A DNA stretch of 64,000 nucleotides from assembly GCA_023515745.1 (NCBI GenBank), contig JALECJ010000020.1, positions 1,302,001 to 1,366,000 of the forward strand, given 5' to 3'. The translations under genes were made by a program, and so were the position numbers. Source of the DNA: Amoeboaphelidium protococcarum. Lineage: Eukaryota > Aphelidiomycota > Aphelidea. The stretch's first letter is position 1, and every line of letters begins with the position of its first letter. The notes below the pieces were generated by a model. The model searched no databases and was not told the origin of the DNA. It saw nothing but the letters and a program-made list of their open reading frames with translations. Shown in pieces: positions 34,945 to 46,094 of the stretch.

Positions 34945-36525
34945 ATGTTTATTTATTTGCGGTAGAATACTTAAAAGTTTGTCAATACTGGAATCGCTGT
35001 GGGATTGAGCGTTGCGTTTGGCGGATGCACCTACAAGACTCTGCACTAGAAGTCGCTGCATGACTCCAATTATATATCGAGAGAGCAAGTTTAATAGCAC
35101 AATTCGCTGGAAAAGGGTGGCATATGGGTCACTTATGGTAGTTCTGTGTATGATATTACTAAATTTGTCTAATCTCATCCGGGCGGTAGTAGAATCATGC
35201 TTGCAGCTGGTGGTCCAGTTGAGCCTTACTGGAAAGTGTACACTATTCACGATAAGCCTGAGGTGAGATAGATATTGGAAGAGTACAAGATTGGAGAGTT
35301 GGATCCGCGCGATGTAGCCGATTAGAGCAAGTAGAAGAAGCAGTAAGAATTCGATGTACAAGATCCATTTTCTGGAGATCCGGAGCGGAGTGTATTGTTG
35401 AAAGTTTAGAGCTGGAAACCATTTAATGCAGAGACACCTCTGTCGCTTATAGGTGAAGAATTCATTACACCTAGCGAACTATTTTATAAGCGTAATCACT
35501 TGCCCGTACCTCATATTGCAGATCTCGGTGATTATAAATTGACTGTTGAAAGCGACGATGGCAGTGTCCCGCCTCTGGTAATAAAGTTGGATGATATCAA
35601 GGCTAAAGTCGCCAGCTGTCAGGATCATGTAACTCTTTAATGTGCTGGCAACAGAAGAAGGGATATGCAGGTGAGTGGTGCTCTGTAAGGTCTTTTTTGG
35701 GAAGGTGGTGCGATCGGTAATGCCGAATGGACCGGTGTACGTTTGACTGATCTGCTCCATCATCTCTATCCTCAGTTATCATTGTAAGATCTGAGTAAGA
35801 AGTACAAACACGTTCAATTTGAAGGCCTTGATGGATATGGAGCATCAGTGCCGGTTTAAAAAGCACTTAATGAAGGCGGCGATGTGTATGTAGTATGGTA
35901 GATGAATGGACAGGATCTGCTACCTGATCATGGCTATCCATTGAGGGTTCTCATTCCAGGTCATGTTGCCGCAAGATCTGTTAAATGGTTGAGTAAGATT
36001 GTATTATCGTAAGAGGAGAGCAAGAGTCATTGGTAGCGAAATGATTATAAAAGTTTTAATCCAAGTTCTGACTGGAATAACTTGAAGTGGGAAGATGCCA
36101 AATCTATCCAGGAGATGCCCGTTCAATCCGCTATCACTTCACATTAGAATAATTAGATTATCCAGCTGTCGAGAGGATTGGTGGAAGATGCTAATAATGA
36201 CGAATCTATTACCGTGAAAGGCTACGCTTGGAGCGGCGGTGGAAGAGGGATCATCCGCGTTGACATTAGTTCTGATGGTGGCAAGTCGTGGCAGGAGGCA
36301 AGTCTTCAGGATCGCCCATAGTAGGAAGATGGCAAAGTATGGGCGTGGACGCTGTGGGAAGCTCAGATAGATCTCAAATCGCTCAATCGACCAGGTGAAT
36401 TGCAACTCGTCTGTAAAGCTGTGGATTCCTCTTACAACTCACAGCCAGAGACTTCGGACGGCATCTATAACAAGCGCGGTGTATTAAACAATTCTTGGAA
36501 TCGCATCAATATCAAAATATAATGA
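34945..36525 (+). CDS. SUOX: Sulfite oxidase (cytochrome b5 and molybdopterin domains)
   Basis: A 526-residue mitochondrial sulfite oxidase, which converts sulfite to sulfate and passes electrons to cytochrome c. The basic N-terminus (MFIYLRQNTQKFVNTG) plus a short hydrophobic stretch is an intermembrane-space signal. The cytochrome b5 domain (about 55-105) has the haem ligands His78 in HPGG and the later His in KVYTIH. The molybdenum domain follows: HLPVPHI, VTLQCAGNRR with the metal-ligating Cys233, then [34 protein letters not shown] and the [20 protein letters not shown] block. The C-terminal dimerisation domain contains [20 protein letters not shown]. Intact and about family length; Gln codons TAA/TAG occur throughout. 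The true stop follows a final TAA (Gln). Confidence 0.96.
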
Positions 36526-36645
36526 GTTTAATCTCTCTGAGATTCTATCAGCGTAAATATGTTTTATTTAAGTTTGTTATGATTGATACACTGAAATGTT
36601 AATCGTTTGCCTTCATCCCTTACAACGAACGAAAAAACGAAAAAA

Positions 36646-37131
36646 ATGGAGATGTAAACAGATTTATAAGAGAAGATTTTACACACCAGGCGAGTGGTTG
36701 CTAAATGGTTTGACTAATGTGAAGACTAGTAGTAGTAGTAGTAGGCATACAATAAGAATAATGATAGTGCCGGGCGATAAATATCTGCTTAGAGTTAGAG
36801 TATCAAAATGTCGCCATCAGAGCGATGCGGATTGGGATATCAGCAGTCGCCTTTATAGAAGGGAGCTATGCGATTTGGTGACGCGTCAAAGTCTTAATAG
36901 TCGCACAATTTCAGCAAGGAAGATAAAGCTGCTTTGAGACTAGAGAAAAGGTTGAAATATTAGCAGAATAGTACGCAATCCGCTGGTTTGTAAATTGAAT
37001 ACTCTGGCAGCGAACAGTAAAAGTCAGCGGATCAAGACAAGATCAGCGAGAAGAGTAATAACGTTAATCCTAACAAGAAGCGACGTCCGCTTGATGTGCT
37101 GTCGACTTATCTAAAAAAGAGGAAGTTGTGA
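36646..37131 (+). CDS. Small basic nuclear-type protein, unknown
   Basis: A 161-residue protein starting MEMQTDLQEKILHTRRVVAK, a helix of charged residues, then a Gln run written as six TAG codons in a row. A central segment SERCGLGYQQSPLQKGAMRF and a Lys/Glu helix (KEDKAALRLEKRLKY) precede a strongly basic end (NPNKKRRPLDVLSTYLKKRKL) that would serve as a nuclear localisation signal. The arrangement of an N-terminal RxVVAKW helix, a Gly-Leu-Gly block and a basic tail recalls small conserved nucleolar proteins, but I cannot name the family. Short and low in motifs, so moderate confidence. Confidence 0.6.
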
Positions 37132-37285
37132 ATGGTGATTGTGTATAATTATGATTTTTTTATCGATATTTCAATTAAAAGACTGGATTTAACGCAACAT
37201 CAATTTTAACCTATAAAAATCACGCGATGAGTCCGGATTCAAAAGACTCTTCATAATTAGGAGGGGTTACCAAATAATCCATTAT

Positions 37286-39472
37286 TCAGTTCTTGGTGTG
37301 GAGATTGTGAAGTGAGTTTGGCAGAGATCTTTAGTTTAAAGTGGCGGGAGATTCCGGATACATGTCAACGTCCAGAGATGTGTCATATTCAGGGCCGAAC
37401 CAAGATGATGACATATTCTCAGATGTCAGACTGAGCGGAGAGTTTGGTGCAGTCTTACTTGACTATGATGCACGTAATTCCTATTCATATTCGCCATCAG
37501 CTTCTAATTACTTTTACGCAGAGCTCATTTACAAATTCATAGGCAGATTGAGGAATCGCTTCTTTTTTCTATTAGATGAATTCAAGTCTAATCTTTCACT
37601 CCGACCATCGTCAGACTTGCTACTGCTAATATTTTATCCACCTTCATCATCTATTGATGCTCCAAAAGGCTATATCGAGAGCTGTTAAAGCGGATTATGG
37701 TGCCCATAGTTTATAGTGTGATTCTAATGCAACTGCTAATGTTGTTCCATTTATCGCATAAGAGATTCGTGCAACTACTTTGACTTGGAGTTCGATGGCA
37801 TAGTAGAGGTTCTAGCAATGCTATCGATAGATTACAAGTGTGGATTAGAACTTCTTGTGATATCTTTATGAGGGAGTACCCCGCCTTTCCAATCCTATTC
37901 CAACTTTTAACACCGCAATCTGTAGATACATTCGTCAATGTACAACTCAAGTTGGCAGTGGTTACGTATAATGTTCTCCTTCTGCCAGGTGGCGCGCTGT
38001 CCTCTCTTCATTGCATCCCAAAGCTACTATTTAGTTGGATTACTAATCAGAGTCACATAGTCGCTAACACTGACTGTAGGTACAATGGTGATATCTCCAT
38101 AGTACTTTTGTGATAAAATGTTGTTAATGTGGTGCAGCGGAGTAGCCAATATATCCATCTCGATCAGCTGTTTGAGACGATGTTACAACTCTGACATTAC
38201 CAGATTAAAGCCACGACTGAACAGTGATGTGATGCTATTGTCCTATCTAACCACCTCAGACATTGAATTCGACAGGAAAGGTACAACGTGAGGATTCACC
38301 TAACTAACAATGAAATGGTTCACATTAAATAGCTCGCTAAGCCGTGTCATTGGCAGATCATTTTCCACACTACCATCAATCCACAGATGATCAGACGCGA
38401 CAATCGTTCCATTACGATCTCTAGCTAAAATTGGGGCAGATTTATAGACAAAAGGTATCGCGCAGGAAGCAGCGACAGCAGACCAGACAAGGACATTTGG
38501 GGCAGTCAGATAATTTAGCAAACGTGGCATCTCATACTTGGTCGATGAGCTGACGGTGATATTCAGTATGCGTCTAGTTTTGTTGTACGCCTCTTGGAAT
38601 GTCATCTCTCCAATGTTGTTGATGATACACTTCTTTAGCACTTCAACATCAAACAAAACACCGTGCTTCAATAATCGATTTAGTTTTATAAAGACACTAC
38701 CACCATGACCATCGACATTATCAAAATTGGGCTCATCATCATTGTCAATGAAATCATCTTCGAGCGCGTTCAGATCAAATAGCTCACGGTCCATGAATTC
38801 TATTAGCTCTCCATCCTCCTTTGTACCAACAATGGCAGCCATAAGACTGCCCACAGATGAGCCAGATACAATTCTGGGCATGAGTCGTAATTCTATCAAT
38901 GCGCGAATAATTCCAACATGAATCAATCCCATCATTGCACCTCCCGACAAAAGTAGAGCTGTACGACCTTATAACTGTCTGATGCTCTGGAAGAACTGCA
39001 ACTTGGCGCTAACATCAAACTATTACAGATTGCTTGCCTTAGGTGACTACCCATCGCTTTCGCTTGAGTAAGAATTGCCCAATTGCTATGCGCTATCAGT
39101 GTATTCCATGATACAATTAAGTTGCAGTGTAACTTCCTCAATATAATCTTCAATCAACTTCTTTGTGCCCACTTTAGTCTAATTGTATAGCGATGGCGTG
39201 CCCATATCAGCCAAATTTCTGAGAAGTGAGGATCTCACCAGATATAGCATCTCCTCTAAATTACCTTCTTGCCTAGCTCTTCGCATAGCATCCAAGCGAT
39301 TTGATATCAGCTGGTAATCGTAATTTGGGTCTACCGGATTCAACTTCCACTCAGCCTTGCCATTTATTGAATCATGCGTTACAGCAATCTGGCGCCATTC
39401 ATCGTAACTCTCGGCCTAATTTAATTGAACTTCTAGCTACTGTAGCAATTTTTAATTCTCCTTTAATGTCAT
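37286..39472 (-). CDS. Patatin-domain triacylglycerol lipase (TGL3-5/SDP1-like)
   Basis: A 728-residue lipase. The N-terminal 150 residues contain the family-specific block YQLISNRLDAMRRARQEGN and MLYLVRSSLLRNLADMGTPS found in TGL3/4/5 and plant SDP1. The patatin domain follows: oxyanion motif LLLSGGAMMGLIHVGII, nucleophile GSSVGS with Ser206, and the dyad Asp at about 366 in WIDGSVENDLP. After the core come about 300 residues of Gln/Ser-rich disordered tail, where the frame depends entirely on reading TAG/TAA as Gln. These enzymes mobilise storage fat from lipid droplets. The + strand frame at 37341-37718 is only its antisense shadow. Together with caleosin it suggests an oil-storing stage. 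Confidence 0.93.
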
Positions 39473-39854
39473 AATATTAAACTCTTGTAATAACTTGAAT
39501 GAAGACGCGTGACTGCCTGATGATCAATGTGTAAGAAGGTATCTGAGGTAAAAATAGCCTTTGTTACACATTGACTCAGCGAAACGCCAACTAATCAGGA
39601 AGCCTGCGATATCGGTAACAGTCATGTGGTCCACTTTTAAATCTATTGCTAAAAATGTTTATGCTGAAGAAATTAAATATCATACCGAGTAAGTAAAATT
39701 TATTCAAAATTAACAATGTTAAACAACACAGTACATCTACTATGTGACATACCAAAATAGGCTTGCACTCTCTTGAAGTCTGAAGCCCTTAGAAGTAACG
39801 ATAAATTACTCATTAATTCATTTTTGGCGGCATCAAAAAGGACATGAATTAGGA
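39473..39854. other. Intergenic, no gene seen
   Basis: About 380 bases between two minus-strand genes, likely the lipase promoter. No supported feature. Confidence 0.4.
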
Positions 39855-40703
39855 TCATTTCTCCTCTGGAATGTATCGAATGGCATGCCATTGTAATATA
39901 GAGCCCAATAAGAATGAATAAGACCCCCAGTATGTCGAGAAATACACACCCCATTTTAACACTTGGGGATTAGACGAGAAATACCCAGTAAACCCAGAGA
40001 GCCAAAATCCCACTGACCCAATTACATTCCAAAAACCAACGTGCCACATCAAGCTGCATGGCTTTGGTACAAACCAGTTAGGCTACGCGTCAACCATCAT
40101 TGCCCAACTACTCCAGATGAGAAACGCGGCGCCCACCACCTACGGAGTCCAGAAAAGCCAGAAGTAAAGAGTCGGTGCCTATTGACCGTCGCTGGGTAGA
40201 AACAAGGCACTAAATACGCTTATGAAGAATATAGTTGTTGCAATGAATTAAATTAAACCAGCTTAGAATACCAAGTCATTAAATGACCTCAACCCATACC
40301 ATCGCCACTATATCTCTTTCGCACGCGACGACTTCTCAGCATCCGATATAGATCGTTACCGCGACATTTAAATATGATCAACGTCGATTGTTTCTACAAG
40401 TTGTTCATCGGATGAATGCCTCTTTTGCTACCTGAAAAGCCGTTAACACGCCCACCCAAATTATCCCCTCGAGCCTTAGTTCAATCCTTCCCAGTATATA
40501 AAGATACCGCCTATGAGAAAACAGAAGCCACCAGCAAACCCTGTCCATTTCAATACAGTAAGCGTTACAGACTCTTCGACTGGCTGATGAAACGCAAATA
40601 TCCCATTCACTGTCCACGCGCAACTCCCCAGCGTGAACCAGAATGCTGTCTAAAACGAGACGTGATAAAATCTAATAGGAAGCAAATTTGAAAACATCCC
40701 CAT
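39855..40703 (-). CDS. Multi-pass integral membrane protein, unknown
   Basis: A 282-residue protein with about six predicted transmembrane helices: two near the N-terminus (TAFWFTLGSCAWTVNGIF, WTGFAGGFCFLIGGIFIYW), a charged cytosolic loop rich in Gln and Ser (with TAA/TAG codons bridging what otherwise look like two separate frames), and four more (LIQFIATTIFFISVFSALFL, FWLFWTPQVVGAAFLIWSSW, MWHVGFWNVIGSVGFWLSGF, YFSTYWGSYSFLLGSILQW). The regular Trp-rich pairs resemble a duplicated four-helix unit seen in uncharacterised fungal membrane proteins. The upstream frame stays open towards 40970 with no ATG, so an upstream exon is possible. Function unknown. Confidence 0.7.
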
Positions 40704-42187
40704 AATCGCTGCAATACTTATTACTTCTATTGAATCTGGAGGGCTAAATTTTATCTTTGATTTAAAAGAGGTGGTAACGTCGAAATAGATTAAGGAGTCT
40801 TTCAAGATCGCAAATAGTGGCAAACATGCGATGAGATGATTAGGCCTCCAGGGGGGTTGATGTGCGAGTCGGGAAAAAACCCGTGGGTAGGTGGTGCTGC
40901 GCGTGTTAGTGTGAAGCGAGAGAAGACGAGGAAGACACGCGCGCTCGCGCACGACCACCACAGGACACACGCACGCATATAACTAACGTACGTAGGACAT
41001 TGACGCGGCCCGGCCGGTAGTATAAATACATATTTTCACATACCCATTTACATTTTTAGATGCGTCTTGTTAAGATCTTTCTAATAGTACTACTTTCAGA
41101 GCCTAAAACGCACTATAGCCTAATGAAACAACCGATTTTAGTGTAAATACTAATTGCGCACATCAAGGTTATGGAGTTTTCTACGACAACAATTGATTTG
41201 TTATGTTTTCTAGTAGCAACGCACTAGCGATTAGCACATCGGCGTTTTTGGAGCATTTGAACAACTACGATGTACGCAAAAATTTGAAAATACTTTTACT
41301 AACGTGAAATAGCACTATAGGCGCTCTAAGTTACAGTCACCACTAGGCACATGTGTTCATAAGATATTTAGCTAAAAAACTGGGGGAAAATCGAGCTACA
41401 TACGCGTGTTATACCTCAGATACTTGTAACGCTATTGTGTTGCCTTTGTCCCGCACCCGCTGGTCAAACAGCTTCTGGCTTGTTTCAACCTCGCTCTCTC
41501 TCTCTCTGTATCGTATCTCACTAAACTCATTCACGATCTGCTATGTATCGTTTATCGTCTGTCTCAATTGACTCCTGTTGTGTTTAAAAATGATATTAAA
41601 CTTGGTAATGTTTTCTACCACTTTACTGTGCCTGGCTTTGATAGCGCATCAGGCGGTTCTGTACTTAAGAACGCTGATCAAAAGTGGATAGGACAATGTA
41701 ACTGTTGAACTCTAACTAGCCATCTCTAAATTAAAGGTACTATTATCTTAATGTTTGAACAGATTTTTACTGCAACTAATCAATGCATTTATTTAGTATT
41801 TTATTGCGTGTGTAACATGGTGCTTCTCAGCAGATAACGCGGCCAATCAGTGAATTGGCATAAATTTACCATCCAACTATAGATCATTTTCTGATATAGA
41901 TGACTTTAGTTATTCTTTCGCATTAGGACATCTCTATATTTAATTGCAAACAGCTTCCTAGATTCTCGCCGCTACTCTGATATTCCGAGGGTACAAAGTA
42001 TATTGAAAATAACTACTGTATCATCCTTCTAAAATACATATCTGAAATGCCTGCCTATCCGCGTCATTAAAAGTCACGTAAGTCTGACATACCTATTCTG
42101 TAATTAAACTAAATACTGCTGAATCTCCGTCGAATGTCTCGCGAATAATTAGATCTCTTCACTAAAGACCGGTTAAAACAATATACC
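40704..42187. other. 1.5-kb stretch without a confident gene; CpG-rich segment at 40850-41010
   Basis: The longest gene-poor stretch of the window. Positions about 40850-41010 are clearly richer in G+C and CpG than anything nearby, with alternating CGCG strings, ACGTACGT and a palindromic GGCCCGGCC. Beyond it a + strand frame stays open for about 195 codons (41123-41708) without an ATG or motif; part of it (VFYHFTVPGFDSASGG) looks protein-like, so a decayed gene is possible. A CT repeat lies near 41491-41507. It borders the recombinase-containing locus that follows. Confidence 0.5.
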
Positions 42188-43222
42188 ATGAATTGGAATC
42201 AGTCCAAAGATGATGTCCCTGAGATACGCGATGATGATACCAAGTCGAAGCTACCATTAACTGGTAATAAGCTGAGTCTGGCCGATGGACTATCAAGATA
42301 GCTTGGGCTTGTATAGCGCCTTGAAGCCGACAACGAAGAACATATTGCCGGAGGTCGTGTAGTGCAATAGGATCTGATTGAGCTGGAATAGGACTTTGAG
42401 CATTTCTGGGTTGAAATTCGACATCACGCTCGCCAATATAATGGTCGTGGTGACGCTTACTTTTTGGAGCCGTACCGTGACTTTGACGAGAATGATGATG
42501 ATGTTGTTGCTGTAAATAACCATCAGGCTGCTGCTGATGGCGGTCCCAACTCTCCTTAAGAATAAGCATCTGAATAGAATTCCAGTCTTGGCTCTTCAAG
42601 CTCTGATGATACCGTAAGTGATATCTAAGTAGATGAGCCTCGTCCCGCATAGGAGCGTCCTCGAATCGACGCGCCCAATAGGTTACCGCCTGCGGCCATA
42701 AGACAGCGAGAATTGGAGTAGGCCAGCAATGCTCTGCTCGCTGTAAAAGGCATGTAAACGCTACCTCCACTCAATAATTCAGACACGCTAATTAAAACGA
42801 TCAAAGAGTTTGATTTGGAGGCTATGGTTGCTGCCAACGAGGATTTGATTGTGGAAAATCCAACCATGGCTAAGAAGGTTGGTAGCTACAGGAATGCCGT
42901 GGCTGATTTTAGACGCGTCAAACGTGTGTTTGAAGAGCTGACGGAGGATGGGTTCAGACGTAAGTTCGCCAATGATGATGGGTAACGCTTGCTTCCTTAT
43001 AGGAAGATTAAAGAAATGATAGGCAAGAGAAATCTTGACATTGGTGACAGTCTGTATCAACTGGAGAGGGCAAAGGACACTTATATTACTGATGGCCTAT
43101 TTGATGAAGCCAAATGGAATAGAAAGTGGAAAACAAAGCGCGGACTGTAGATGTCTGATAAAGGAATTAAAGAGGCATTAAGGTAAAAATACCTAGAAAC
43201 TAATACAGTATATGATGACTGA
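42188..43222 (+). CDS. Unknown ORF in the recombinase/helicase locus
   Basis: A 344-residue protein with 18 or more Gln TAA/TAG codons. The N-terminal half is acidic and includes HFWVEIRHHARQYNGRG; the middle is Pro/Ser/Gln-rich; the C-terminal 130 residues are basic and helical, with MAKKVGSYRNAVADFRRVKR, FEELTEDGFRRKF, RKIKEMIGKRNLDIGDSLY and WNRKWKTKRGLQMSDKGIK. That end could bind DNA, but no known fold is apparent. It ends 25 bp before the end of the convergent PIF1-type gene. As an ORFan next to a helicase, a resolvase and a tyrosine recombinase it is a candidate accessory gene of a mobile element. Confidence 0.65.
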
Positions 43223-43247
43223 TAAATATAGTATGTTATTTGTACAA

Positions 43248-44537
43248 TCATTCAATAAGCAGCTACGCATAGAAGTTTTTAACTACCTCAGAAACTCTAA
43301 CATAATACTCAGAGAAGTTAATTAACCTGAGATTTTCTATAAATGAAGAGCGTCCAAGAGCTACATACGATTACCCCATTGCAAAAAAGTCTGAGAAATC
43401 TATAGTCAGATCTTTAAATTCATCGCCTTGTACTTTATGGACAGTGAGGCCATAGGCAAGGCATAACGCAAGACCGCGTCTGTGTCCAACCACTTATTTG
43501 TTACTGTTCTTGAGATCAAACTTGTGCTATTTGAATCGAATCTACTTGGTCTGATTTCGGACCTTAAAGGAAACTATTGGGAAACCATCATTATCAAACC
43601 GTGACACGCGTCCTATCATGCCATTATAGATGTCATCTGGTTTGTAATTCTCTATCACCATTACTCGAGCACCCTACCACAGACACAACTCTTTGTCGAT
43701 CTTTTCACAGCTAATGTCTACTTCATCCGCACCTGCTACAGTAATCACATCAGAAGCGGTAAACTTCCTTTTCTTTTTCTAAATCCGCTATGCTATCTAG
43801 TCATTGTGTTCCTATGCGCGCTCTCTGGTTCCAAACAGATAAAACCTTGACATCACATACTATAGATTGTCGCTATCATCAGGATTCTCTACTAAGGTCT
43901 CCAGAAACTACAGCTGTTCGCCATTTAATCGTTCTCCCACACGTATAGCATTGACAGTGTTGATAAATTGAGGAACGTCGTGTCTGTAGATCTCATCTAA
44001 ATAGGTAAACTTAAAATTGCACCTTCTCCATGCATCACTCTAGAACGCGTAATAATTCTAACTATCATCAACAGGTCCCTCCTAAATTATAACAGGCCCT
44101 AACTGATGAAAATCTCCAACTACTATAATTTGAAGCCCACCAAAAGCGTTCTAATTTCTCTTGTGCTAACTAATAAGCCTATCCAAAAACGCGAACTATT
44201 AACATGACAACAGGGACACTTCATCAATAATCAGAATTCTAATGTTTCGGAGTAATCGTTTAACGTACCACCCATTATTCAAAGCAGCAGTATCCAATGT
44301 CTCGTAATCATAAGGGAGCATAAAACAAGAATTAATCGTCCTAGCACCGGGAATCTTCTGCGATGATATATTATTAGGACTAACGACTTGAAATTTCTTG
44401 TGCATTCGACTTAAACTAAGGCACACGCTTTTAAGGCAGTGCGTCTTGCCAGTCCCTGCCAGGCCAGACAGAAATACATTTTTACCATCGAGAACCTCCT
44501 AAACAAACTACCTCTATTTATCATTAAACTAAACCAT
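43248..44537 (-). CDS. PIF1: PIF1-type DNA helicase (short form)
   Basis: A 429-residue SF1B helicase. It begins directly with the helicase core: MVQFNDKQRQFVQEVLDG (Q motif-like), Walker A GLAGTGKT (residues 25-32), Walker B ILIIDEVSLL, motif III VVGDFHQLGPV, the TYLDEIYRH block, and C-terminal motifs GHRRGLALCLAYGLTVHKVQGDEF then YVALGRSS. PIF1 helicases unwind G-quadruplexes and R-loops and act in mitochondrial and telomeric DNA maintenance. There is no N-terminal extension and no obvious mitochondrial signal, unlike the main yeast enzymes; PIF1 domains of this compact kind are also carried by transposons. It lies 163 bp downstream of the Cce1-like gene on the same strand. Confidence 0.92.
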
Positions 44538-44700
44538 TAATTAACTATGTCAAAATACAATATATAATTGAAAATTTCGTGCAGATAAAGCATTTTACAA
44601 ATGGAAATATTTTTCAAAGAGAAGTCGTCGACGAAAGATGTTAGCATTCTTGAAATGTATTAAAGAAGGTTTAGTAAATTGTAAATCACCTTTTGCGCAT

Positions 44701-45591
44701 TCATTGCTACATGATGTCGAACTCAGATAGGAATTAATACATCTTTTCATTCACGTGGAGAAAATATGTAAGTTGAAGCAATGAATCCGCCAGATCATCC
44801 TTCTTCTTAGCGTTCTTGAACTAAGAACCGACATCCGTCTCCAGCAGGTGCATGTAATCGCGGTAAATTATATCCACCGCATTTCTCTTCTTTTACTTTC
44901 CTCCTGACGCGTAATGTTACGCCACCGCTTTAGGATCGATAGTAATAGCCTTATCGTGCAATGCTACGAGTTGAGATTGCACCGTGTAAACCATCATAGA
45001 CTTAGCATTAATGACTCCGTTATTCGAGCATACTCTCTACCTTTCGACAAGGAGACGACACTTGGAGTTGATATTGTGATATGCGAGGAAATCGCGACAC
45101 CACTTTCCGTAAGACTCAACAGCAGGTGTGTTTAAACATCTTTCGCTATCAGGATTGCGCAATTCCCAAGCAATGACACGCTTTAACTTTAAGTCATATA
45201 TGGCAACAGCAAGATTCTTGACACCAACATCCACTGACACAATTTGCTCATACTATTCAAAGGGAGTTGAGACTTTACCAATATCGCTTATGTATCCGGA
45301 ATATAGACTAATTGCTTTATCGATCAGATTAGATTTTTTAACAGATTCGCCTTAATTGGATAACTAAACGCCTTAACTCTTCAACAGGTCTTTCAACTAT
45401 TCCACTGTACTTTTATCAAGATGTGCACGTATTTAGTTAAGAAGGCTTTATCTGGGACATTCCTTCTCAGTAGAAATACCAATACTACTGTTGACCGACA
45501 CTTTCTTTTATCCATAGAAATAGTCCTCGTCATCCGACAAAAGACTTACTACTTTCAAAGGCCTCTTACTGCTGCTTTAAAAATCTTCCAT
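44701..45591 (-). CDS. CCE1: SAP-domain Holliday-junction resolvase of the Cce1/Ydc2 type
   Basis: A 296-residue protein. Residues 60-100 form a SAP DNA-binding motif (STVEQLKDLLKSQGVQLS). The nuclease part has an RNase H-like fold with the acidic residues expected of Cce1/Ydc2: IVSVDVGVKNLAVAIYD (first Asp), CRLLVERQR (Glu) and KKKDDLADSLLQ (Asp pair). Fungal Cce1/Ydc2 resolves four-way junctions in mitochondrial DNA. The N-terminus (KRPLKVVSLLSDDED, about 9-23) has no mitochondrial presequence; instead it carries a hydrophobic core followed by acids, the pattern of a SUMO-interacting motif, so a nuclear role is possible. Start at 45591 is the first ATG; the extension from residue 1 to 60 depends on reading TAA as Gln. 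Confidence 0.85.
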
Positions 45592-45689
45592 GATCAATCT
45601 AATTAGTTGCAATCATTAAAATAGATTACCATCAAAGTCCAACAAGATCCACCTTTTCCAAATAACGTGATATAGATACTCGTGATGAT

Positions 45690-46010
45690 CATATAAAAGA
45701 GCATGCTATCACAATGACACGATTTAAGGTTCGAATTGGCGATATATATTACTGCAAATGATCCGCGAACTAAACATATAAAGATTCATTGACTTTATCT
45801 ATTCGAATATTGCCATCTCTTTCAGTGAGTTCATTACTTAGACATGCAATCCACATTGTACCTCATTACAATTCAATAGTTAGAATTCTGATGGTGTCAT
45901 TATGTTACACAACACGAGTTTAACTTCTACGAGCTCCAATAAGAATCTTTCCATCACTTCAAAATGCTACAGTGTGATTAATTTATCATGACCAGCTTAT
46001 TCATGCGTGA
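45690..46010 (-). pseudogene. Relic of a WD40-repeat gene
   Basis: On the minus strand WD40-like fragments appear in different phases. One reads AGHDKLIT, the frame then shifts by 1-2 nt and continues VAF-stop-SDGKILIGARRS and later HNDTIRILTIEL. A third reads MWIACLSNE followed by RDGNIRIDKV. The order GH, VAF.SDGK, D.IRI is that of a WD40 blade, but TGA codons and shifts break it. It lies between the resolvase and the recombinase. A gene of several tiny exons is an alternative. Confidence 0.4.
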
Positions 46011-46094
46011 ATAGATTACTTTATTCAACTATTAAAGAAGCGATAATCTTTTTTTATTAGATTCATTATTTATAGACTAAAAAGGTTGAGAACA

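Noticed and set aside
37341-37718. A + strand open frame of about 115 codons starting near MAGDSGY/MSTSRD
   Set aside because: It is antisense to the C-terminal tail of the TGL-type lipase, whose minus-strand frame is continuous to 37286 when TAA/TAG are read as Gln.
41123-41708. 195-codon open frame without ATG in the gene-poor segment
   Set aside because: No start, no motif; length not significant under this code. Possible relic only.
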